From the NCBI GenBank assembly GCA_019307545.1, contig JAFDJI010000192.1, positions 1 to 7,504 of the forward strand: a stretch of DNA of 7,504 nucleotides, given 5' to 3'. The notes under the pieces were generated by a model. The model ran no database searches, had not been told where the DNA came from, and saw nothing but the letters and a program-made list of their open reading frames with translations. Made by a program: the position numbers and the translations under genes. Source of the stretch: Deltaproteobacteria bacterium (GTDB lineage: Bacteria > Myxococcota_A > UBA796 > GCA-2862545). How positions within the stretch are numbered: the first letter of the stretch is position 1; every line of letters starts with the position of its first letter. Of the stretch, positions 1 through 6,020 are shown in pieces.

Positions 1-394
1 CCTCGGTGGACGCAAACACCTCCATCGCCATCCCCTGACGGATGTCGATACGCGCTCGAAGGGGGTGATCGCCGTACAACTCGTGGAACGCCTCGATCTC
101 GTGCGCGTCCTTCTCGCTTCCAATCACCTGGCCTTCCGGCCCGACCGCCCGCGCAAACCAGAAGGCGGAGAACCCGAAGCCGCTGCCGAACTCGAACACC
201 CGTCTGCCGCCGACAGCGCGGGTGAGCAGCTCGAGCCATCGTCCGGAGTCCCGTCCGATGAGGGGGAACCCGCGCGCCTCGGCGTGGGAAGCCAGTCGGT
301 CCACGAGCGGGTCCTCTTCCGGGGCGAGGCCGCGGAGGTAGCTATGGACCATGGGGTCCAGGATGGCCGACACCGCGTTGCGGGGGGTGCTCAC
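1..394 (-). CDS. class I SAM-dependent O-methyltransferase (3' end cut by window edge)
   Basis: The visible 131 codons read as the N-terminal part of a caffeoyl-CoA/catechol-type O-methyltransferase (COG4122-like), which moves a methyl group from S-adenosylmethionine to a hydroxyl of an unidentified substrate in the cytosol. An N-terminal helical part (IL-DPMVHSYLRGL, about residues 11-22) is followed by GFPLIGRDSGRWLELL (42-57). The glycine-rich SAM loop VFEFGSGFGFSA lies at 66-77 and an acidic strand end (GSEKD, 92-96) follows, all in the order expected for this family. I chose GTG at 394-392 because a GGGAG ribosome site sits about 6 bases upstream, overlapping the stop of lepB. ATG at 352-350 is the main alternative but would cut family-typical sequence. 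The gene lies 10 bp behind lepB on the same strand, so co-transcription is likely. The C-terminal half is outside the window, so substrate class cannot be judged. Confidence 0.85.
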   Translation of the reverse strand, partial: MSTPRNAVSAILDPMVHSYLRGLAPEEDPLVDRLASHAEARGFPLIGRDSGRWLELLTRAVGGRRVFEFGSGFGFSAFWFARAVGPEGQVIGSEKDAHEIEAFHELYGDHPLRARIDIRQGMAMEVFASTE

Positions 395-404
395 TGCGGG
401 CTCC

Positions 405-1205
405 CTACTTGTACAAGCCCGTGAACCAGCGGCTCCCGCGGATGGACCCGAACTTTCCGGTACACGAGTCCCACGAGAACCACACGAAGTGGGCTTTTCC
501 CTTGATCTGATCCTCGCGAACGAAGCCCCATGCCCGGCTGTCCTCGGAGTGGTCGCGGTTGTCGCCCATCACAAAGACCTTGCCCTCGGGGACCGTGATC
601 TCGGGGTAGTCCGAAAGTCGTCCCCCGGTACCGGTCCCGCTGGTGAGCATCGTGTGTGGGAGCCCGCTGAGGGTTTCGACGTAGGCCTGGCTCGGGATGT
701 GCCGACACTGGTCGTCGATGAACTCGAAGGTGCCGTCCGGGACCGCCGGCTGCGGCTCGTTGTTGATGTACAGCCGGTTGTTTCGTACCCGCAGCTTGTC
801 CCCCCGAATGGCCACCACCCGCTTGATGTAGGTGAGCCGCGGATCCCGTGGGAAGCGGAACACCAAGATGTCACCGCGCTCCGGGTCCCCCAAATCCACC
901 AGCTCCGTCTCGGTGAAGGGCAGCCAGATGCCGTAGCTGTACTTGCTCACGAGCACGTGGTCGCCGATGAGAAGCGTGGGCACCATGGAGCCGGAGGGTA
1001 TGCGGTACGGCTCGAAGATGAACGTGCGGATCAGGATGACCGCGAGGATTGCCGGCCCCCAGGTACGGAACAGCTCGCGAATCACACCCATCAGGCCGCG
1101 AGACTCGTCCTCGGTCTCATCGGTCTTGGCTGCTTCCGGCTTCTTGGTGCGCGCCGAAGTCGGCCGGTCATCGTCGATGTCGTCGTCCTCCCCGGTCTCG
1201 CGCAC
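405..1205 (-). CDS. lepB: signal peptidase I
   Basis: This enzyme cleaves signal peptides from Sec- and Tat-exported proteins at the outer face of the inner membrane. The 266-residue protein has an acidic N-terminal tail (1-35) and one membrane segment around 50-64 (PAILAVILIRTFIF). It has all the catalytic boxes: PSGSMVPTL with nucleophile Ser73, GDHVLVSKYSYG (81-92), RGDILVFRFP (110-119), YIKRVVAIRGD with general base Lys128, and VMGDNRDHSEDSR (212-224). The segment between Lys128 and the last box is of Gram-negative size. The start is GTG at 1205-1203, with a modest GGGGA 5 bases upstream. A later ATG (Met39) would still keep the membrane segment, so the start is less certain than the identity. 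The acidic N-terminal tail before the single membrane helix is unlike E. coli LepB, which has two helices. It heads the short minus-strand unit with the methyltransferase and diverges from the Nudix gene. Confidence 0.96.
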   Translation of the reverse strand: MRETGEDDDIDDDRPTSARTKKPEAAKTDETEDESRGLMGVIRELFRTWGPAILAVILIRTFIFEPYRIPSGSMVPTLLIGDHVLVSKYSYGIWLPFTETELVDLGDPERGDILVFRFPRDPRLTYIKRVVAIRGDKLRVRNNRLYINNEPQPAVPDGTFEFIDDQCRHIPSQAYVETLSGLPHTMLTSGTGTGGRLSDYPEITVPEGKVFVMGDNRDHSEDSRAWGFVREDQIKGKAHFVWFSWDSCTGKFGSIRGSRWFTGLYK

Positions 1206-1299
1206 CGGCGTCCCCGCAGGTTCAGTGCAGCGTATCGGATCCGCTGCCAGACAGCCAACACCGCACGACAGGGACAGACATCCCAGTTAGCCACCCCAT
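1206..1299. promoter_or_regulatory. divergent promoter region between lepB and the Nudix gene
   Basis: These 94 bp must hold the promoters for the leftward lepB unit and the rightward Nudix gene unless they are read from farther away. I see no convincing -35/-10 pair, no palindrome and no ribosome site in front of the rightward GTG. An in-frame TAG at 1288-1290 limits the Nudix start to 1300 or later, so that mRNA may have little or no leader. This is an assignment by position, not by motif. Confidence 0.4.
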
Positions 1300-1890
1300 G
1301 TGTCTTTCTCCCTCGACGACATCACGCGGGCGGTGCAGCGAGCCCCGCAGCGCCTCACCTATGACGGGGCTGATCTGGCGGCCGTGGCTGCAATCATCAC
1401 CCCCGACCTGGACCTGATCCTCATTCGGCGGGCTGCCCATTTGGGGGACCCCTGGAGCGGTCAGGTCTCCTTTCCCGGCGGCCGGATGGAGCCCGACGAC
1501 GAAAGCCCCCTGGACACCGCCATTCGGGAGACCAAGGAAGAGCTCGGGGTCTCGCTCTCCAAGACCATGCTCCTCGGCGAGTTGGACGTCCTCCCCACCC
1601 TGACACCGCTCCCGAAGCTGCTCGTCCACCCCTTCGTCTTTGCCACCGACCAACGCCCCGAAGGCACCCCGAACGGCGAGGTCGCGTCGGTGCACAGCAT
1701 CGGCCTGGATGTGCTGCTGCGAGGAGACGGGCGTGGGACGATGACCATCCCCTGGAGGGGCCAGCCCCTCGTGCTGCCGCGTGTGGACTTCGACGACATC
1801 CGCCTGTGGGGCATGACCCTCAGGATGGTGGATGACCTGCTCGACCGCCTCGATGGGTGCGGGGTCGGGTTGGATCGCCTGGGCCGCTGA
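1300..1890 (+). CDS. Nudix hydrolase, CoA-pyrophosphatase type
   Basis: Nudix hydrolases of this group (NudL/YeaB, human NUDT7/8) split CoA or related dinucleotides at the pyrophosphate bond. In the 196-residue protein the group's signature WSGQVSFPGG lies at 52-61. It runs into a Nudix box at 61-84 (GRMEPDDE...RETKEELGV) with the metal-binding R76-E77 and E80-E81 intact. The first acidic position of the box is Asp67 rather than Glu, as in E. coli NudL. The C-terminal LWGMTLRMVDDLL (169-181) matches the end typical for this group. The start is GTG at 1300. An in-frame stop at 1288-1290 leaves no earlier start, and the ATG at 1298 is in another frame. No Shine-Dalgarno sequence precedes it. 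It stands alone, 64 bp before the protease gene on the same strand. The exact substrate is inferred, and other CoA-like or nucleotide pyrophosphates are possible. Confidence 0.9.
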   Translation: MSFSLDDITRAVQRAPQRLTYDGADLAAVAAIITPDLDLILIRRAAHLGDPWSGQVSFPGGRMEPDDESPLDTAIRETKEELGVSLSKTMLLGELDVLPTLTPLPKLLVHPFVFATDQRPEGTPNGEVASVHSIGLDVLLRGDGRGTMTIPWRGQPLVLPRVDFDDIRLWGMTLRMVDDLLDRLDGCGVGLDRLGR

Positions 1891-1954
1891 CGGGGATCGA
1901 AACAGGTACTTCCTTCACGCGGGACCCCGGTCGATCTGGCAAACTGGGACCCAC

Positions 1955-3505
1955 ATGCTCCCCCTGCTCCTCACGCTGTTCCTCCCCGCCCTGGGTGCCG
2001 ACCCGTGCGTCGAGGCTTCCGACAGGTTGCGAGACCTCGTCGACGCCGGGGCACCCTGTGCGACCGCCCCTCTGTGGGGGGTCCTCCACGACCTCCGCGC
2101 GGCCGACTGTGACCTCGTGCCCCTCTCCGCCCTGGGCCTGGCCATTCCCGACCAGGACCGCCCCACCCTCCGCGCATCCCGGCGCGACGAGAAGCTGGTT
2201 CGCGACGCCTTCGGCACCTTCAACGTCTACGAGACGCCGAACTTCGCCATCAAGTGGGGCAACTACACCGGCTTCTCCCTTGCCGACGTGCAATCGTTGG
2301 GCGACGCATTCGAGACGTCCTGGGACAAGGAGGTCTCGGATCTCGCCTTTCCGGCCCCAATCGGCACCGAGAACTACAAGTTCAACGTCTACGTGGGCGA
2401 TTCAGGGGCCGGCGCACCGTCCTCGCTCGGCAGTGCCGGGTACTACTGGTACGACGACGACGGCTGGCCCATGATCGTGGTGGGGGCCTCCCAGCTCGCG
2501 GACCGCGGCAACGCCTCCCTCACCGCCGCCCACGAGCTCTTCCACGCCGTCCAAGCCGCGGTGGGAACCCTGGGCTACGACCAGCAGGCCGCCTGGTACA
2601 CCGAGGCGACCGCGGTGTGGATGGAGAACGAGGTATGGCCGGGAAACCCAGCCTACGCCGCGTTCCTGTACTGGTTTGCCATCCGACCCGAGCTGTCCCT
2701 CAACCACTTCAAGTACCCCTCCACCGGCAGTCCCGAGGAGTACCACCAATACGGTGCCTTCGTATTCGTGGAGTACCTGACCGAGACCCGGGGCGATCCA
2801 GGCATCGTCCGCCGCTCCTTCCTGGAGGCTCGAGTCAACGGTGACCCCCTCGTGGTCCTCGACGACCTGCTCCGGGAGGAGGGCTCCACCGTGGAAGAGG
2901 CGTTCTTCGACCACATCGCCCACAACGCCACCTGGGACTACGAGCACGAGGACTGGTACGAGGGCTGGATCGACGCCTACGGCGGATGGACGGGGGACTC
3001 CCACCGACCGGCGGGGCGCACCGACGGGGAAACCACCGGGTGGGTGGTCGCCGAGCGCTACCTGCCCCGCACCTTTGGAGCCGCGTACTGGGAGCTCCGG
3101 TCCCTGCCAGAGGGTGGCACGGTGTCTTTCGACGGCCGCGTCGACACCGATGTCCCGGCGCAGTGGCACGCGGTGGTGGCGGTCCAGGAAGGCACCGAGC
3201 ACCGACGGGTGGAGATCCCCCTGGTGGAGGACGCGGGCACCCTCGAGATCGATGATCTCGGGAGCTTCGACGAGGCGTGGCTGGTGGTGGGCGCCGCCGA
3301 CGGCTTCGTGGACCGGGGCGACGCGTGGGCCTATGCCCTTCGGGTGGAGGCCCCCGTGGTCGAGGACCCGGGGTCGGAGGACGACCGCAAGGCCTGTGGC
3401 TGCGCCAATGTCGGCCACGTCCCGGCCTGGGCCTGGGTGGTGGCGCTGGTCACCTGGCGTCGATCTCGCGTATCCAGCGCGCGGCGTCGGTCGCGTAGTA
3501 GGTGA
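1955..3505 (+). CDS. exported HExxH metalloprotease with MYXO-CTERM-like tail
   Basis: This is a 516-residue putative zinc protease, secreted and probably held at the cell surface. Met1 opens a short hydrophobic signal peptide (MLPLLLTLFLPALG) with likely cleavage near residue 14. The HELFH motif is at 193-197, inside TAAHELFHAVQ. WYTEATAVWMENE follows, where Glu217 is placed as third zinc ligand (HExxH-x19-E, gluzincin spacing). The region around 85-200 resembles the 'MXAN_6640 family' putative metalloproteases of myxobacteria. After a beta-rich part (about 330-470) comes CGC at 481-483, a hydrophobic stretch VPAWAWVVALVTW (489-501) and a very basic tail with nine arginines. That plan matches C-terminal sorting signals such as MYXO-CTERM. 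I chose ATG 1955 over an open frame starting at 1832 because it gives the signal peptide, avoids overlap with the Nudix gene and has GGGA five bases upstream. The last 56 bp overlap hemB on the other strand. The protein target is unknown. Confidence 0.85.
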   Translation: MLPLLLTLFLPALGADPCVEASDRLRDLVDAGAPCATAPLWGVLHDLRAADCDLVPLSALGLAIPDQDRPTLRASRRDEKLVRDAFGTFNVYETPNFAIKWGNYTGFSLADVQSLGDAFETSWDKEVSDLAFPAPIGTENYKFNVYVGDSGAGAPSSLGSAGYYWYDDDGWPMIVVGASQLADRGNASLTAAHELFHAVQAAVGTLGYDQQAAWYTEATAVWMENEVWPGNPAYAAFLYWFAIRPELSLNHFKYPSTGSPEEYHQYGAFVFVEYLTETRGDPGIVRRSFLEARVNGDPLVVLDDLLREEGSTVEEAFFDHIAHNATWDYEHEDWYEGWIDAYGGWTGDSHRPAGRTDGETTGWVVAERYLPRTFGAAYWELRSLPEGGTVSFDGRVDTDVPAQWHAVVAVQEGTEHRRVEIPLVEDAGTLEIDDLGSFDEAWLVVGAADGFVDRGDAWAYALRVEAPVVEDPGSEDDRKACGCANVGHVPAWAWVVALVTWRRSRVSSARRRSRSR

Positions 3506-4460
3506 GTATCGCGTCGGCACCGGCGCGTTTGAACCCCAGCAACCCTTCGAGCACGGCTGGACGCTCTTCCAGCCAACCCTTGGCGGCAGCCGCCTTGAAC
3601 ATCGCGTACTCGCCGGAGACCTGGTACACCGCCGTGGGACGCCCAAAGGTCTCCTTGACCCGCCACACCAGGTCCAGGTAGGGCATTCCCGGCTTGACCA
3701 TCACCATGTCGGCACCCTCCGCGAGGTCCTGGGCGACTTCGTGGAGCGCCTCGTCCCCGTTGGCCGGGTCCATCTGGTAGGTGCGCTTGTCGGTGCCGCC
3801 CCGAGGCGCCGAGTCCAGGGCGTCGCGGAAGGGACCGTAGAACACCGAAGCGAACTTGGCGGAGTAGGCGAGGATCAGGGTGTCGTGGAACCCCGCCTCG
3901 TCGAGTACGCCGCGGATCGCCCCCACCCGGCCGTCCATCATGTCCGAGGGGGCAACGATGTCCGCCCCGGCGCGGGCCTGGCAGGCGGCCTGCTGCACCA
4001 GCGCCTGGATGGTGAGGTCGTTGTCGATGCGGCCGTCGACGACCACCCCGTCCTGGCCCAAGCTGGAATAGGGATCGAGCGCGATGTCGGTGATGACGAG
4101 GAGATCGGGCAGGGCCGCCTTGAGGGCACGCACCGCCTGCGGAACGATGCCTGCATCGTCCCAAGCCGCCGAGCCATCGAGGGTCTTCCGCTCGTCCGCC
4201 ACCTTCGGAAACAGCGCCACCGCCGGCACGCCGGCCTCCCACGCCTGCCCGGCCCGGTCTACGAGGGAGGACAGGTTGTGGCGGAACATGCCCGGCATGG
4301 AGGGGATCGGCTCGTCCGGCCCGTCGCCATCGTGGACGAACAGGGGCTGGATGAGATCCTCCGGGGCGAGCCGTGTTTCGCGTACAAGTGCGCGGATGGC
4401 CGGACCGGAGCGAAGGCGGCGTGGGCGGTGGGCGGGGAAGCGGCTGAGAGCGAACGGCAT
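3450..4460 (-). CDS. hemB: porphobilinogen synthase (delta-aminolevulinic acid dehydratase)
   Basis: HemB condenses two 5-aminolevulinate molecules to porphobilinogen in tetrapyrrole (heme) synthesis, in the cytosol, usually as an octamer. The 336-residue length is normal. The two active-site lysines are present: Lys202 in YSAKFASVFYGPFR and the Schiff-base Lys256 in VMVKPGMPYLD. The metal loop reads DIALDPYSSLGQDG (125-138). It carries Asp129 and Asp137 where zinc-dependent enzymes have cysteines, so this is the cysteine-free type known from Pseudomonas aeruginosa, which does not use active-site zinc and is stimulated by magnesium. The loop also has Leu134 where His is common. The start is ATG at 4460-4458, with GGAGG about 10 bases upstream and the standard N-terminus (RPRRLRSGPAIRALVRETRL). 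The frame stays open upstream to 4538 but without family similarity. It converges on and overlaps the protease gene by 56 bp, and diverges from the response-regulator gene. Confidence 0.97.
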   Translation of the reverse strand: MPFALSRFPAHRPRRLRSGPAIRALVRETRLAPEDLIQPLFVHDGDGPDEPIPSMPGMFRHNLSSLVDRAGQAWEAGVPAVALFPKVADERKTLDGSAAWDDAGIVPQAVRALKAALPDLLVITDIALDPYSSLGQDGVVVDGRIDNDLTIQALVQQAACQARAGADIVAPSDMMDGRVGAIRGVLDEAGFHDTLILAYSAKFASVFYGPFRDALDSAPRGGTDKRTYQMDPANGDEALHEVAQDLAEGADMVMVKPGMPYLDLVWRVKETFGRPTAVYQVSGEYAMFKAAAAKGWLEERPAVLEGLLGFKRAGADAILTYYATDAARWIREIDAR

Positions 4461-4534
4461 GGCCAAGGTCCCTCCGAAGGCGACAAGTGCTGTCCCTATG
4501 TGTTGTCGTGCCCCGCTGCAACAGCGTCCTTGCC

Positions 4535-4591
4535 CCACCCCAGGTACCCAGGTGGACCTCCGCCCCAGCCGTCACCCCGGGCCTGGGGTGG
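4535..4591. repeat. 10-bp perfect inverted repeat
   Basis: CCACCCCAGG at 4535-4544 is the exact reverse complement of CCTGGGGTGG at 4582-4591, with 37 bases between. The outer ends lie 75 bases from the first base of hemB (4460) and 75 bases from the first base of the response-regulator gene (4666), so the dyad is centred between the two genes. No T-run follows either arm, and both genes read away from it, so a terminator is unlikely. An operator or an RNA structure is possible. Confidence 0.75.
4573..4590. repeat. 18-bp near-palindrome sharing the right arm of the larger dyad
   Basis: CACCCCGGGCCTGGGGTG is palindromic except for the symmetric pair at 4579/4584. Its left half (4573-4581) differs by one base from the left arm of the larger inverted repeat (CACCCCAGG, 4536-4544). 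Three copies of the same 9-bp unit are therefore present, one of them inverted, so two alternative pairings exist. This is more like a protein-binding site than chance in an intergenic region, but the high GC of the genome weakens the case. Confidence 0.6.
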
Positions 4592-4665
4592 ATGAATTTC
4601 GCAGTTTGATTGATGAAGGAGGGCCAACCCGATTACCCTAGTGTCTCCGGGTCCCGGGAAATGCC

Positions 4666-5064
4666 ATGATCAAGCCTACAATCCTGCTGGTCGACGACGA
4701 GATCGATCTCCTGCAGGGTACTGCGGCGGCCGTACGACACGCCTTGCCCCGCTACGAGGTGATCGAAGCGACCACCATCGAGGAGGCGGAGGAGGTCGTG
4801 GTCGACCTCGAAGCTTCGGGCGAACCTCTTGCCCTGGCAGTGGTCGACCACGTGCTGGGTGGGCAGACGGGCATGTGCCTGCTCGAGGTCCTGCGGGAAC
4901 GGTTCCCCAGCACACCCCTCATGCTCTTCACCGGGCGTGCCTCCCCCGACATCGAGGACGAGGCCCGCGCCAACGGGGTGCGCGTGATGTGGAAGCCGGT
5001 ACGTCTCTCCCGGCTGCTCGGCGAGATGACGGACATGCTCGAAACCGGGGCAGTCGTCAACTAG
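4666..5064 (+). CDS. stand-alone response-regulator receiver protein
   Basis: This 132-residue protein is one receiver (REC) domain with nothing attached. A phosphate from a histidine kinase would be carried on Asp61. The expected residues are in place: the acidic pair Asp10-Asp11 in ILLVDDE, Asp61 at the end of the strand LALAVVD, Thr89 in LMLFTG, and Lys110 in VMWKPV. The ATG at 4666 is the first start after an in-frame TAG at 4639-4641, with only a weak GGGA upstream. With no DNA-binding or enzyme output it must act by protein contact, as CheY- or DivK-like proteins do. No kinase is in the window. It lies 41 bp before the M48-like gene on the same strand. Whether it belongs to the dynamin cassette is not shown by the sequence. 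It diverges from hemB. Confidence 0.93.
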   Translation: MIKPTILLVDDEIDLLQGTAAAVRHALPRYEVIEATTIEEAEEVVVDLEASGEPLALAVVDHVLGGQTGMCLLEVLRERFPSTPLMLFTGRASPDIEDEARANGVRVMWKPVRLSRLLGEMTDMLETGAVVN

Positions 5065-5091
5065 GCGGCAATTGCCTTCACGCCCACGGCG

Positions 5092-5097
5092 TATAGC
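5092..5097 (+). promoter_or_regulatory. possible -10 element for the M48-like / dynamin cassette
   Basis: TATAGC ends eight bases before the ATG at 5106. In a genome this GC-rich a TATA stretch is uncommon. The 41-bp gap has no Shine-Dalgarno sequence, so a transcript starting around 5104-5106 would be leaderless or nearly so. TTGCCT at 5072-5077 could be a -35, but the spacing is only 14 bases, which is short. This is tentative. Confidence 0.3.
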
Positions 5098-5105
5098 ATT
5101 CCACC

Positions 5106-6020
5106 ATGACCGAAGCGCCGTACATCTCGCTGGCCGACTACGCGGCGAGCTTCACCGAGCGCAGCGAGGAGGCCGCTCCGGCGTACGTGCACCCGACCGG
5201 TCCTCCGGTCCACCTCACCGAGGGGTCGGCCCTCGCCGAACGCTTGGAGGAGGTGCTCGACACCGTGGTGGCGCTGCAGCGAGCGGACTGGATGCAGGAT
5301 GGGTTGTACCTGGGCCCCCGCGCCATGGGCCACGTGTACCGCGACCTGCTGGAGTGCGCGCGGACCCTGGGCGTGGCGGTGCCACCCGCTGTGGTCTCCG
5401 GGTGCTCCATGTCCGCCCAGGGCACCTTCGGTACGAACGACCGTGCCTTCCTCCTGCTGTCGAGCTTTTTCGTGAGGGGCGCTGACGAGGCAGAGCGGCG
5501 CTTCGTCCTGGGCAGGTTGTGCGGACACATCCACGCCAGGCAGGCGACCTGGAACACCCTTTATGCCCTGCTCGTCGACCACAACGGCATTCGCCGGGTG
5601 GGTCGGCGCTACCTGGGACCCACCTTGGAGGTGGTGCTGGCACCCATGTCACTCGGTGCCCGCCTCGCCCTGTCACGCTGGCACCGCGCCGCCGTGATCA
5701 CCGCCGACCGTGCGGGGCTCCTCACCTGCGGAGACCTGGACGGAGCCCGGCGCGCGCTGCTGCGTCTCGCGCTCGGGGTGCGTCCCGATGTCGACCCCGC
5801 CGACTACCTCGACACCCTGCGCGGGGTGCGTTCCAACGACTCCCCCGCTCGGTGGACGGAGCTGCTCGCCTCCCAGCCCTGGATGCACAAGCGCATGCAG
5901 GCCCTCGAGTTGTTCGCGCGCAGCGAGACCTGGGCGGAGCTGGGCGGAACGCCACATCCAGCCCCGATCTCCCGGGAGCGTCTGGACCAGCGCACCGAAG
6001 CCCTGCTGAGGATTCGTTGA
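5106..6020 (+). CDS. M48-like protein with lost zinc site (putative pseudo-peptidase)
   Basis: The 304-residue protein follows the layout of an M48 (HtpX/Ste24-like) metallopeptidase but lacks the residues needed for catalysis. The segment RRFVLGRLCGHIHARQ (131-146) aligns with the usual LxHELGHxxxxH helix. Of HELGH, the first His is Arg137, the Glu is Leu138, and only the last His (141) remains. The second helix, HRAAVITADRAGLL (193-206), keeps the ADRAG part, but Val197 stands where the third zinc ligand Glu should be. The C-terminal SQPWMHKRMQALELFARS (256-273) resembles the end of M48 domains. A hydrophobic stretch near 173-190 could touch the membrane, but there is no clear signal peptide. 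The ATG at 5106 has no Shine-Dalgarno sequence. Its stop overlaps the next gene by one base (TGATG), implying translational coupling. A non-catalytic scaffold or inhibitor role is inferred. Confidence 0.75.
   Translation: MTEAPYISLADYAASFTERSEEAAPAYVHPTGPPVHLTEGSALAERLEEVLDTVVALQRADWMQDGLYLGPRAMGHVYRDLLECARTLGVAVPPAVVSGCSMSAQGTFGTNDRAFLLLSSFFVRGADEAERRFVLGRLCGHIHARQATWNTLYALLVDHNGIRRVGRRYLGPTLEVVLAPMSLGARLALSRWHRAAVITADRAGLLTCGDLDGARRALLRLALGVRPDVDPADYLDTLRGVRSNDSPARWTELLASQPWMHKRMQALELFARSETWAELGGTPHPAPISRERLDQRTEALLRIR

Larger units (their letters stand above)
4461..4665. promoter_or_regulatory. divergent intergenic region, hemB / response regulator
   Basis: These 205 bp separate the two divergent starts and must hold at least the hemB promoter. 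Contents seen: the hemB ribosome site (GGAGG on the minus strand, about 4470-4474); a GC-rich dyad listed separately; and the only AT-richer stretch (about 4592-4615). A TTGATT at 4606-4611 could be a -35, but no -10 sits at normal spacing (TACCCT at 4634-4639 is 22 bases away). An AAGGAGGG at 4616-4623 looks like a strong ribosome site yet has no start codon at proper distance. The response-regulator ATG itself has only a GGGA four or so bases beyond normal strength. Confidence 0.5.

Noticed and set aside
351..1364. 337-codon plus-strand open frame opposite lepB
   Set aside because: It is antisense to lepB, which has every catalytic box, so this is a shadow frame.
1832..1954. Upstream extension of the protease frame
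   Set aside because: It would overlap the Nudix gene by 59 bases and bury the hydrophobic signal peptide behind 41 residues with no conserved features.
3244..3260. Perfect hairpin CGAGATC-GAT-GATCTCG inside the protease gene
   Set aside because: It has a 7-bp stem and 3-base loop but no T-run, and lies mid-gene in normal codons (Glu-Ile-Asp-Asp-Leu). Chance is sufficient.
2402..3646. 414-codon minus-strand open frame opposite the protease gene
   Set aside because: It lies antisense to a gene with clear protease motifs and signal peptide, and runs past it into hemB. Its composition (Gly/Val/His/Arg-rich, no domain pattern) is typical of GC-rich antisense frames.
4461..4538. 26-codon N-terminal extension of hemB
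   Set aside because: It shows no similarity to the family N-terminus and has no ribosome site, while ATG 4460 has GGAGG at usable spacing.
3331..4575. 414-codon minus-strand open frame over hemB
   Set aside because: This is a second frame of the hemB strand. The hemB frame has all the catalytic motifs, and this one shows only low-complexity Arg/Gly text.
2841..4595. 584-codon plus-strand open frame
   Set aside because: It covers the end of the protease gene in a wrong frame and then the whole of hemB antisense. The product is Pro/Arg/Gly-rich with no recognisable fold.
4616..4643. AAGGAGGG followed by GTG at 4641 as the start of a gene
   Set aside because: The spacing is about 17 bases and the GTG frame (4641-5096) is not the receiver-domain frame. 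Its product is Arg/Gly-rich noise.
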